64,000 bases of DNA from Halopseudomonas sp002296055 (lineage in GTDB: Bacteria > Pseudomonadota > Gammaproteobacteria > Pseudomonadales > Pseudomonadaceae): assembly GCF_050876985.1 (NCBI RefSeq), contig NZ_JBPAPP010000002.1. One strand, given 5' to 3'. Shown here one piece after another: positions 36,393 to 43,986 of the stretch; within the stretch, counting starts at the first letter, position 1; each line of letters starts with the position of its first letter. A program made the position numbers and the translations under genes. The notes below the pieces were generated by a model. That model searched no databases. It was not told the origin of the DNA and saw only the letters and a program-made list of their open reading frames with translations.

Positions 36393-38720
36393 TCAATCGG
36401 TCTGGGTGCCTTCGGCCAGATAAGCGAAGCGGCTGCTCGCTTCGCTTAGCCAGGTCTCCAGCACCTCAGCCGCCACTGGGCGACTGACAAAGTACCCCTG
36501 GGCGTAATCGCAGCCACGTTGCTGCAGCCAACGCAGGCTCTCCTCGGTCTCGATACCCTCGGCGATCACCGCCAGCCCCATGTTGTGCGCCAGCTCGATG
36601 GTCGAACGCACGATCACCGCGTCATCACTGCCCTCAGTCAGCTGCAGCACAAACGACTTGTCGATCTTCAGGTATTGCACCGGCAAGCTCTTGAGCATCG
36701 CCAGAGATGAGTAGCCGGTGCCGTAGTCATCCACCGCCAGACTGATACCGCTATCACGCAACCGCTGCAGGCTGGCCAGACTGCGCTCGGGCTCTCGCAT
36801 CAAGGCGCTTTCAGTCACCTCCAGCGACAGATAGCGCGGCGCTACCTGGTGCTCAGCCAGCGCGCGCTCGACGCGCTCAGGAAAAGCCGGGTCTTCCAGA
36901 TCCAGCGCCGAGATATTCATGGCTACCTGCAGCTCGATGCCGCGCGACAGCCAGTCGCGCACCTGCGTCAGCACCGCATCCAGCACCCACTGGGTCAGCA
37001 AAGCGATGCTGCCGGTCTGCTCGGCCAGCACGATGAACTCGTCCGGGCGAATCGGCCCGAGCCCCTGGTGCTGCCAGCGCATTAACGCCTCGACCTGCGG
37101 CACCTGCCCGTTGGCCAAGGCCAGTTTGGGCTGATACACCACGCTCAACTCTTGATGACGCGGCGCGTAGGCGATATCGCGCGCCAACTGCAGGCGCCGT
37201 TGATAGGCTTCGTCACGCTGCGCCTGATAGACCGCAATACGATGATCGCCTGGCTCGGCGTCGGCCAGCGCCATACTGGCCTGGCGCAACAGTTCGGTGA
37301 CGTTGCTGCCTTGCCGAGGCCACTCCACCAGCCCGGCCAGCCATTGTGGGCGCAGCTTATGCTGCTCAATCTGCAGTTTGTCCGCCAGCAACGTCAGCAG
37401 CCGGTCAACCACCAGCACCGCATCGTTGAGCCCGCGCCCGTCGAGCAACAGTACAAAACCGCTACCCGGCTGCCAGGCCAGCAAACTGCCGGGCGGCTGC
37501 GCTGCCATCAGACGCTCGGCCGACTGGCAGACCAGGTTATCGACCAAATCCTGCCCATGTGCCTTCACCAGCTGTGGCAACTCGTCCAGATTGCATTGCA
37601 CCAACACCCCGCTCTGCCCGCCGGCAATCGCGCTCTGCAAGCGCTCGCGCACCATACCCAGGTTGGGCAAGCCGGTGAGCGGGTCATGCAGGGCGTTGTG
37701 CGCCAGTTGCTGCTCACGCTCGGCGATACCCTCGCGCATTAAATCGATACTGTCAGCCAACATGCCCAGCTCGTCGGCACGTCGACGCTTGAGCCAGACA
37801 CGAAATTGATAATCACCGCGCCCGATGCGACGCGCAGCCTCCGCCAGGGTCGCGACGGGCCGCGCCAAACTGCCCGCCAGCCAGACGGCCAGTAATGAGG
37901 ACGCCAGCAAGGCTACCAGTGTAATCAGCAACAGCTCGCGCTTGAGCGCGGTAAAGCTGGCCAGCAGATCGCGCAGCGGGCTGACCAGTTGCACCTGCAC
38001 GGCGTAAGGCGTCTGCTGCAGCAGCGTCAACTGCACCGATTGATAGCGCTCGCCGCCTAGGCTCAGGGTCTGGTTGCCACTGCTCTGTTCAACGGGTCCG
38101 CCCTGGAGCGCCGGCAAGGTGCTCAGGCTGTGTACTACCTTGCCGTCTTGACTGCTGACAAAGCGGATATCCAGCCCGGTCAGCTCACGCAGCTCATCGG
38201 CTAGCGTCTGATCCAGCCGAAACGCCATTGCCACCTCGCCAACCGGGAGCGGCGCCCGCAGCACCGCGTCAACCAACAGATAGGGCTGCTGGTCAATCAC
38301 CGCTACCAGCGCCTGGGGCGACAGCTCGGCGATCGCCTGGATTGACACCTGGCCATCGTCATTCGGCGAACTGGCGATGCGCAGCGCCCCCTCGGCGTCA
38401 AAAAACATCGCCAGATCGGCACCAATACGCCGAGCCTGGTTATCCAGCGCTGAGCTGATGGTCGGCAGATCTCCACTGGCAACCGCCTGACGAAAGCCAA
38501 AATCGGCCGCCAGAATCTGCGTCGCCGTGGTCAGCTCCCTCGCGCGCGCATCCAATACGCTGCGAAACACCCGAGCACCTAGCTCCAGCTGGCGCGAGGC
38601 CTGACGTTCGGCCGACAGGCTGGTACTGGTGTACACCGCCACAAACACCGCCAGCAGCACCAGCGCCAGCAGGCCAACGAGCAGCAGAATCAGCCGACTG
38701 CGCAGACTCTTAATAGCCAT
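36393..38720 (-). CDS. Membrane cyclic-di-GMP phosphodiesterase (double Cache, HAMP, degenerate GGDEF, EAL)
   Basis: About 775 residues: membrane segment (about 10-32), periplasmic double-Cache-type region (to about 260), second membrane segment (LLLITLVALLASSLLAVWLAG), HAMP (SLARPVATLAEAARRIGRGDY), a GGDEF-like domain without the motif (WQPGSGFVLLL) and an intact EAL domain (EALMRW, DDYGTGYSSLAML, YLKIDKSFV, IAEGIET). ATG 38720 and ATG 38729 are both possible; either way the start overlaps the end of the cupredoxin-like gene, which implies coupled translation. Confidence 0.9.
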   Translation of the reverse strand: MAIKSLRSRLILLLVGLLALVLLAVFVAVYTSTSLSAERQASRQLELGARVFRSVLDARARELTTATQILAADFGFRQAVASGDLPTISSALDNQARRIGADLAMFFDAEGALRIASSPNDDGQVSIQAIAELSPQALVAVIDQQPYLLVDAVLRAPLPVGEVAMAFRLDQTLADELRELTGLDIRFVSSQDGKVVHSLSTLPALQGGPVEQSSGNQTLSLGGERYQSVQLTLLQQTPYAVQVQLVSPLRDLLASFTALKRELLLITLVALLASSLLAVWLAGSLARPVATLAEAARRIGRGDYQFRVWLKRRRADELGMLADSIDLMREGIAEREQQLAHNALHDPLTGLPNLGMVRERLQSAIAGGQSGVLVQCNLDELPQLVKAHGQDLVDNLVCQSAERLMAAQPPGSLLAWQPGSGFVLLLDGRGLNDAVLVVDRLLTLLADKLQIEQHKLRPQWLAGLVEWPRQGSNVTELLRQASMALADAEPGDHRIAVYQAQRDEAYQRRLQLARDIAYAPRHQELSVVYQPKLALANGQVPQVEALMRWQHQGLGPIRPDEFIVLAEQTGSIALLTQWVLDAVLTQVRDWLSRGIELQVAMNISALDLEDPAFPERVERALAEHQVAPRYLSLEVTESALMREPERSLASLQRLRDSGISLAVDDYGTGYSSLAMLKSLPVQYLKIDKSFVLQLTEGSDDAVIVRSTIELAHNMGLAVIAEGIETEESLRWLQQRGCDYAQGYFVSRPVAAEVLETWLSEASSRFAYLAEGTQTD

Positions 38721-39375
38721 AGGTGTCATCCGCGCCCGGGCCGTAGCGCCGTAACAGTGAGGGCGAATGATCATGACTCTCGACTACCGGCGTGTAGCTG
38801 ATTGGCAGCTCCAACGTCTGCAACGTACTCAGATCCAACTCGCCCAACGCTTGTGGCGGCTGCTCAACCAGTTGCGGATGCCACCAGGAAACCGGACGCT
38901 CACCGGCTGGCAGGTCCGGCAACTGCACCTTGCCCTGCGCGTCGCTGACCGCGTACTGCGGACTGTCGGTCACCAGAATGTAGCCGACCATGCTGTCGTG
39001 GATATTGCAGCCCAGCACCACCACGCCGGCCTGTCCAAGGGTGACTGGCGGAGCGTCAGTGCCGGAAAACAGGCTGAGTTCAAAGGTCTTGGCCGGAGAA
39101 AAGGAATAAACGTGATGGCGCACGTCATCGCTGTTAGGGAAGGTCACCTCGCTGCCGGTGGGCACCGCCAGCACGCGGGGCACAAAACGCCGATCAACCT
39201 GATCCATGACGTACGGGCCGCTACTGCTGGCTGGCACGCCGTCCACCATCAGCACCAACCCCGGTAGCGGCTCACCGTCCTGATCCAACACCTGTAATTC
39301 CACGGCCTGACTGGCGCCGGCCAACATCCAAAGCACACAAGCCAGCGACCAGCTGGCGCTCCTGTCAGCATTCAT
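38710..39375 (-). CDS. Periplasmic cupredoxin-like protein (methylamine-utilisation type)
   Basis: A 221-residue protein with a signal peptide ending near ASQA and a cupredoxin-like beta fold. Candidate type 1 copper ligands are visible: a His in DDVRHHVYSFSP, Cys and His in LGCNIHDSM and the following Met (the C-x-x-H-x-x-x-M pattern of plastocyanin-like sites). A carboxypeptidase-regulatory-like beta segment follows (VSDAQGKVQLPDLPAGE). It overlaps the EAL gene downstream. Copper binding is inferred from residues only; similar proteins are often annotated as methylamine utilisation proteins without amine oxidase genes nearby, as here. Confidence 0.82.
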   Translation of the reverse strand: MNADRSASWSLACVLWMLAGASQAVELQVLDQDGEPLPGLVLMVDGVPASSSGPYVMDQVDRRFVPRVLAVPTGSEVTFPNSDDVRHHVYSFSPAKTFELSLFSGTDAPPVTLGQAGVVVLGCNIHDSMVGYILVTDSPQYAVSDAQGKVQLPDLPAGERPVSWWHPQLVEQPPQALGELDLSTLQTLELPISYTPVVESHDHSPSLLRRYGPGADDTYGY

Positions 39376-39484
39376 CCCTATACTCCCTGTTGGCGGTGTC
39401 TGCGCTGCGGATCAGCGCTGCCTATACAGCCCGCCTCACCGACGATAGCATAACGAAATCACCCGCCAATACGCAGGACACCCC

Positions 39485-40483
39485 ATGACGCAGCACGCCA
39501 CAACGCTGTCCGTACTGGACCTTTGCTCCATCGCCGAGGGAGCTACCCCCACCACCGCCCTGCATAACGCACTGGCGCTGGCACAACACTGCGAAACCCT
39601 GGGCTACCGGCGGTTCTGGGTAGCCGAGCACCACAACATGACCGGCATTGCCAGCGCCGCCACCTCAGTAGTGATGGGATACCTGGCTGCCGGTACCCAG
39701 CAGATACGCATCGGCTCAGGCGGCATTATGCTGCCCAACCACGCGCCACTGCAGATTGCCGAACAGTTTGGCACCCTGGAATCGCTCTACCCCGGCCGCA
39801 TAGATCTGGGGCTGGGCCGTGCGCCCGGCACCGACGGCATAACCGCCCAAGCGCTGCGCCGGGGCCGCACTGACGGTTCCGACTTCCCGCAGATGCTGGA
39901 TGAGTTGCGCCAACTGTTTGCTCCTGCCGCACCCGGCCAGCGGCTGCGCGCGGTGCCCGGCGCCGGGTTGGATGTACCCATCTGGCTGCTCGGCTCCAGC
40001 ACTTTCAGCGCCCAGCTGGCCGGGCAGTTGGGGCTACCCTTCGCCTTCGCCGGGCAGTTCTCGCCCGACTACCTGTTCAGCGCACTGCGGCTGTATCGCG
40101 AACACTTTACACCCAGCGAACAACTGCCCACGCCCTACGCCATGCTGGGCATCAACGCCTATCTGGCCGACGACCGCGAACAGGCGCACTACCTCGCGAG
40201 CTCGCACCAGCAGGCTTTTCTCAAGCTGATCCGCGGTACTCCCGGACAACTACCGCCGCCCACCCACGATATGGAGTCGCTGTGGCAGCCGCACGAGCGC
40301 CATCAAGTCATGTCCACCCTGTCCGGCAGCCTGATCGGCGACACCGAAGCTGTCAGCGGCCAACTGAGCGAGCTGCTTGAGCGCACCGGAGTCAATGAGC
40401 TGATCGTCAACAGCCCGATTTACGACCAAAGCGAACGCCAGCACAGCTATGGCCTACTGAAACAGGTTGCCGACGCACTGTAA
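39485..40483 (+). CDS. LLM-class flavin-dependent oxidoreductase
   Basis: A 332-residue bacterial-luciferase-like monooxygenase (TIM barrel, FMN-dependent) of the MsnO8/YhbW-type subgroup: GYRRFWVAEHHNMTGIASAATSV, IRIGSGGIMLPNHAPLQIAEQFGTLESLYPGRIDLGLGR split across the barrel core, and a C-terminal region VNELIVNSPIYDQ. The substrate is unknown. It is divergent from the cupredoxin gene; a tRNA gene follows 42 bases after its stop. Confidence 0.88.
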   Translation: MTQHATTLSVLDLCSIAEGATPTTALHNALALAQHCETLGYRRFWVAEHHNMTGIASAATSVVMGYLAAGTQQIRIGSGGIMLPNHAPLQIAEQFGTLESLYPGRIDLGLGRAPGTDGITAQALRRGRTDGSDFPQMLDELRQLFAPAAPGQRLRAVPGAGLDVPIWLLGSSTFSAQLAGQLGLPFAFAGQFSPDYLFSALRLYREHFTPSEQLPTPYAMLGINAYLADDREQAHYLASSHQQAFLKLIRGTPGQLPPPTHDMESLWQPHERHQVMSTLSGSLIGDTEAVSGQLSELLERTGVNELIVNSPIYDQSERQHSYGLLKQVADAL

Positions 40484-40525
40484 CCCCTTCCCTGATGCAG
40501 GCGACTCTGGTAAAAAGAGCGCCTC

Positions 40526-40599
40526 GCGGGTGTAGTTCAATGGTAGAACGGCAGCTTCCCAAGCTGCATACGAGGGTTCGATTCCCTTCACCCGCTCCA
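40526..40599 (+). tRNA. tRNA-Gly (anticodon CCC)
   Basis: A full 74-base cloverleaf. Acceptor GCGGGTG pairs with CACCCGC, followed by T and an encoded CCA. The D arm is GTTCAATGGTAGAAC, the anticodon stem GCAGC/GCTGC encloses loop TTCCCAA, giving anticodon CCC, and the T arm is GAGGGTTCGATTCCCTT. It reads GGG codons. No integrase or duplicated 3' end is seen, so it does not look like a used integration site. Confidence 0.96.
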
Positions 40600-40917
40600 C
40601 GCCAAGCTCCCGTTGCACTCCCCCTGACACTCCCATCGCCGCTACACTGAATGTCAGCGCCACTTTGCGCAGTCCTGCAGAGCCCGAAACACAAACCACC
40701 TCCAAGCTCTCCCGCAAAGAACAGCCATTTCAATAACTTGCCGCCAAGCCGGGATTTTCTCACAGCTGCAAATAGCTATGCTTTGCACCATGCCTACCAT
40801 CAAAATACATATAAACCATTGTAATTATTGGGTTTTTTTATAAAAAACCTTGGCACTTCAGCGCTACTTCCGGCACAATGCTGCATCAGTCACAACCATT
40901 TGGTGGAGAATAGTGCC
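40600..40917. other. Non-coding gap with AT-rich promoter-like segment before the ferritin gene
   Basis: No supported gene. The first 180 bases are ordinary GC-rich sequence. Bases 40790-40860 are strikingly AT-rich and contain a near-perfect palindrome (about 40831-40849: GGT, seven-T run, ATA, A run, CC). This could be the ferritin promoter region, an UP element, or an H-NS/MvaT binding patch. No clear Fur box was found by eye. Confidence 0.5.
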
Positions 40918-41382
40918 ATGCAAGGTCATCCAGACGTCGTCAATTGCCTGATCGAGCTGCTGCGCGGCGAGCTGGGCGCGCGTGACCAGTACTTTCTGCA
41001 CTCGCGCCTGTACGAAGACATGGGTTACGCCAAGCTCTACGAGCGCATCAACCACGAAATGGAAGAGGAAACCCAGCACGCTGATGCCATCCTCAAGCGC
41101 ATCCTGTTCCTGGAAGGCAAGCCGGACATGCGGCCGTCGGTGATTACCCCCGGCTTCACCGTGCAGGAAATGCTGGAATCAGACCTCAAGCTGGAATATG
41201 AAGTACGCGAGAATCTAGCCAAGGCCATCGCCCTGTGCGAACGCTGCGCTGACTACCAGACCCGCGAAATTCTGGAACTGCAACTACAAGACACCGAAGA
41301 AGATCACGCCTACTGGCTGGAACAGCAGTTGCGACTGATCAAGATGGTGGGCGAGAAGAACTACCTGCAATCGCAGATGTAA
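40918..41382 (+). CDS. ftnA: FtnA-type ferritin (often annotated bacterioferritin)
   Basis: Iron-storage protein of 154 residues that would form a 24-mer shell and oxidise Fe(II) at a di-iron centre. Visible ligands include E18 (RGELGARDQYF), E51 and H54 (HEMEEETQHAD) and the EEDH pair near the C-terminus. Bacterioferritins that bind haem use Met52; here position 52 is Thr, as in P. aeruginosa FtnA, so this is probably a non-haem ferritin. I chose ATG 40918 (MQGHPDVV) after GGTGGAGA; an upstream in-frame ATG lies in AT-rich non-coding sequence. Confidence 0.93.
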   Translation: MQGHPDVVNCLIELLRGELGARDQYFLHSRLYEDMGYAKLYERINHEMEEETQHADAILKRILFLEGKPDMRPSVITPGFTVQEMLESDLKLEYEVRENLAKAIALCERCADYQTREILELQLQDTEEDHAYWLEQQLRLIKMVGEKNYLQSQM

Positions 41383-41398
41383 TCTCTGCCCTCACCTC

Positions 41399-41426
41399 AA
41401 AAGCCCCGTCACGACGGGGCTTTTTT
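41399..41426 (+). terminator. Rho-independent terminator after ftnA
   Basis: GCCCCGT-CACG-ACGGGGC stem-loop, flanked by AA on the left and followed by six T, 18 bases after the ferritin stop. Confidence 0.9.
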
Positions 41427-41449
41427 GTGCCCGCCTTTTGACCTGCACA

Positions 41450-41466
41450 TTTACACATTCTTTACA
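41450..41466 (+). promoter_or_regulatory. Tandem TTTACA direct repeat upstream of the lipoprotein/DUF6515 pair
   Basis: Two exact TTTACA hexamers, 11 bases start to start (TTTACA-CATTC-TTTACA). An 11-base period of direct half-sites is typical of OmpR/PhoB-family regulators. It lies about 140 bases before the lipoprotein start. No regulator is identified. Confidence 0.3.
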
Positions 41467-41606
41467 GAGTGCTGGCGGCGCCTGACAGAGCTCTAGGTAG
41501 GCTGGCTTCACGTGGTTACTGCGCCCCAAGGCGCGGCCCGCGAACCAGCGACCGCGAGGGAAAACGGTCACCACCCTGACCCGGATGTCTTCGCCAGAGC
41601 TGCATC

Positions 41607-42140
41607 ATGCACGCGACCTCCGCCAATACACTGCCCTTACCGATACGTACCAAGCTGCTGCTAGCGCCACTGCTGTTGCTGGCAGCCTGCAGCACCGCGC
41701 CAGCCCCGCACGCCAGCCAGACACAGCCCGCCGCACCGCTGGCAGTCTACCCATCCGCAGGTCAGAGCCCGGAGCAGATCAGCCGTGACCGCTACGACTG
41801 TCACCTGTGGGCCGTACAGCAATCTCATTTTGATCCGGCAACCATGAGCGGCGACAACGCCAGCCTGCCGGTACCAGCCTCGCCTAGCCACAACACGGCA
41901 GCGGGTGCCGTAGTCGGTGGCGTGGCCGGTGCCATCCTCAGCGGCCCACATCATGGCGGCGAAGGTGCGCTGGTTGGCGCTGTCATGGGTGCCGTCGTTG
42001 GCGCTGCGGGCGACGCCAACGAAGCAGACCGAATTGAAGCCATCAACGCCGAGCGAGCAGCGCAGCAGTCGCTGACCGAAGGCGGCTACCAGCGCGCGCT
42101 GGAAGCCTGCCTTGTCGGGCGCGGCTACAGCGTACGTTAA
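41607..42140 (+). CDS. Small glycine-zipper lipoprotein
   Basis: A 177-residue predicted lipoprotein: signal peptide with lipobox LAAC (C28), then a motif region (47-77: VYPSAGQSPEQISRDRYDCH and LWAVQQSHFDP), a glycine-zipper segment (about 97-137; AAGAVVGGVAGAILSG, GALVGAVMGAVVGAAG) that could insert in a membrane, and a C-terminal YQRALEACLVGRGYSVR. The first and last motifs recur in the next protein. Probably an envelope protein; function unknown. Confidence 0.82.
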   Translation: MHATSANTLPLPIRTKLLLAPLLLLAACSTAPAPHASQTQPAAPLAVYPSAGQSPEQISRDRYDCHLWAVQQSHFDPATMSGDNASLPVPASPSHNTAAGAVVGGVAGAILSGPHHGGEGALVGAVMGAVVGAAGDANEADRIEAINAERAAQQSLTEGGYQRALEACLVGRGYSVR

Positions 42141-42154
42141 CTGGAGGAATCACC

Positions 42155-42895
42155 ATGACCAATCGCATTAAATCACCCACCAGCCTGCTGGCCTTGGCAG
42201 CCGCAACCCTCATGCTCAGCACTGCGGCACTGGCGGCACCAGATAACCACGACGGCCGACAGCAGCAACAGAACCCACAGCACCATGACGGCGGCCGGCA
42301 GGGCGACTCACGGGATCAGCGCCAGGCTGGCGGGAATTACCAACAGGACCCTCAGCACAGTCACCAGCAGCCAGTAGCGCGAGCGCCCGCGGGCCAACGG
42401 GGCAGCGTAGTGCCGCAGCTCCCAAGTGGCTATCGCATGGTTCATCACCGTGACCACGACTACTACTATGTCCGTGGGCTCTGGTATCGCCCTCACGGCG
42501 GTAGCTTCATCATTGTGATGCCACCGGTCGGCCTGAGTATTCCGGTGCTGCCGACCGGTTATGTGACCCTTACTATCGGCGGGCAACCCTACTACCGCTA
42601 TGAAGACGTGTACTACGTGCAGCGTGGGGCGCAATACGTGGTCGTTGATGCGCCGAGCAGCACACAAACCATCAGCAGCAACGATGCGCTGTTCATCTAC
42701 CCCGCGCGTAACCAGAGTGAGCAGCAGCAAGCGCAGGACAAGTACGAGTGCCATCAGTGGGGCAGTGATCAGACCGGTTATGACCCTACCCAGCCTTACG
42801 GCGGCGTTGCCGCCAGCCAATCTGCAAATAGCCGTGCAGACTACCAACGCGCCATGACCGCTTGTCTTGAGGCCCGCGGCTATACCGTGCGCTGA
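42155..42895 (+). CDS. DUF6515-type secreted protein
   Basis: A 246-residue protein with a signal peptide ending near TAALAA, a His/Gln-rich low-complexity segment (about 29-75), and the DUF6515-type core (LPSGYRMVHHRDHDYYYVRG; VLPTGYVTLTIGGQPYYRYEDVYYV). Its C-terminal part (181-211, 230-246) repeats motifs of the preceding lipoprotein. It starts 14 bases after that gene, with GGAGG as ribosome site, so they form an operon. Function unknown; envelope localisation is likely. Confidence 0.82.
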   Translation: MTNRIKSPTSLLALAAATLMLSTAALAAPDNHDGRQQQQNPQHHDGGRQGDSRDQRQAGGNYQQDPQHSHQQPVARAPAGQRGSVVPQLPSGYRMVHHRDHDYYYVRGLWYRPHGGSFIIVMPPVGLSIPVLPTGYVTLTIGGQPYYRYEDVYYVQRGAQYVVVDAPSSTQTISSNDALFIYPARNQSEQQQAQDKYECHQWGSDQTGYDPTQPYGGVAASQSANSRADYQRAMTACLEARGYTVR

Positions 42896-42900
42896 CCCGC

Positions 42901-42922
42901 TCGGGAGGGCTCGCCCTCCCGA
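42901..42922 (+). terminator. Hairpin after the DUF6515 gene
   Basis: Perfect nine-base-pair stem TCGGGAGGG-CTCG-CCCTCCCGA, six bases after the stop. No T tract follows, so it may be a weak terminator or 3' stability element. Confidence 0.6.
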
Positions 42923-43167
42923 ATACTGACTATCTGATCACGTTTTTCCAGCAACACAGCACTCGTAATCACGCGCACCACTGTCGCCCAGAGCGCCTTC
43001 CCATTGCACCCATACAGCCCATACCGCAAGCGATGGCGCTGTTCGGCATGCCCTCAAAAGCACAAAACTGACCAACTGGACAGCTATTTAGCAACCCTGA
43101 GAGCGGATTCGTCAGCACTGGCATTTTTTCTGCATCCCCAGCGGCAACGATTTACTGGAGCCGCTCC

Positions 43168-43986
43168 GTGACCCTGCCACCCAGCTCAGACCGACGCCGT
43201 ACGCGCATCTTATTCCCGACCAGTGCCGCGCACGCTGCCACTCTCGCTGCGCGCCATCAGGCCCCGTACCTGGCCGGCGCCAGCGCGGCCCAACTTGGCT
43301 GGAACAAGATGCACCTCTGGCCGGAGCAGGCCGTTAGCCTGCACGCCCTTGATGAACTACAGGGCTGCCAGCGCACGCCGAATTACTGGTCGATCGGTGC
43401 GCTGGCCAGGTTATCTGAGCTGACCAGCAACCCGCAGCTGTGCCATGAGCTACCAGCCCTGCAATCCGCCCTGCTTGGTGTTGGCGCCCCGGGTATTCGG
43501 CATATCGCCACCCTGGGCGGCAACATCGGCTTTGCAGGAGACCTGCTGCCTATTCTGCTGGTGCTTGACGCACAACTCGATTGGCGGCTGAGCGACGGCG
43601 AGATCCGGCAAGGCGCTCTGACCGACTGGCTGAAGGCTCCCCCACAGCACGGCCTGATCACCTGCATTCGCATCCCGCTACCTGACTCGGAGCAATGTGT
43701 TCAGATAGAGAAGCTGGCCAGCCGCGAAGCCTTTAACCCGCCGCTACTGAACATCGCCAGCAGCTGGAATTGGTCCCAGCCGGAGAACACCCGCCTGGCT
43801 GCCGGCGGCGCGGGCCTCGCCCCTCGCCGACTCAGCCGCTGCGAACAGGCCTTCAGCCCCGATAGCGCGCACGCCGACAGCCTACTACCTTTGCTTGCCA
43901 GCGACCTGCCTGAGCTGGCCGATCAGCCACTTCTGCAGGTCGCGGCCAACCTCCTGCTCGCCCAACGGAGCGCCGGCCGCCTATGA
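43168..43986 (+). CDS. Molybdenum hydroxylase FAD-binding subunit (xanthine dehydrogenase family)
   Basis: A 272-residue subunit that carries FAD and passes electrons from the iron-sulfur subunit. Family features are the N-terminal FAD loop (YLAGASAAQLGWNKMHLWPE, divergent) and GAPGIRHIATLGGNIGFAGDLLP, the second FAD-binding stretch. The start is GTG 43168, with CTGGAG eight bases upstream. Its stop overlaps the next ATG (ATGA). The order FAD, Mo, Fe-S resembles B. subtilis pucCDE. Substrate unknown. Confidence 0.87.
   Translation: MTLPPSSDRRRTRILFPTSAAHAATLAARHQAPYLAGASAAQLGWNKMHLWPEQAVSLHALDELQGCQRTPNYWSIGALARLSELTSNPQLCHELPALQSALLGVGAPGIRHIATLGGNIGFAGDLLPILLVLDAQLDWRLSDGEIRQGALTDWLKAPPQHGLITCIRIPLPDSEQCVQIEKLASREAFNPPLLNIASSWNWSQPENTRLAAGGAGLAPRRLSRCEQAFSPDSAHADSLLPLLASDLPELADQPLLQVAANLLLAQRSAGRL

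Noticed and set aside
40526..40599. tRNA-Gly as an integration site
   Set aside because: No integrase, no repeated 3' end and no change in gene content type follows; the downstream genes look like ordinary chromosome.
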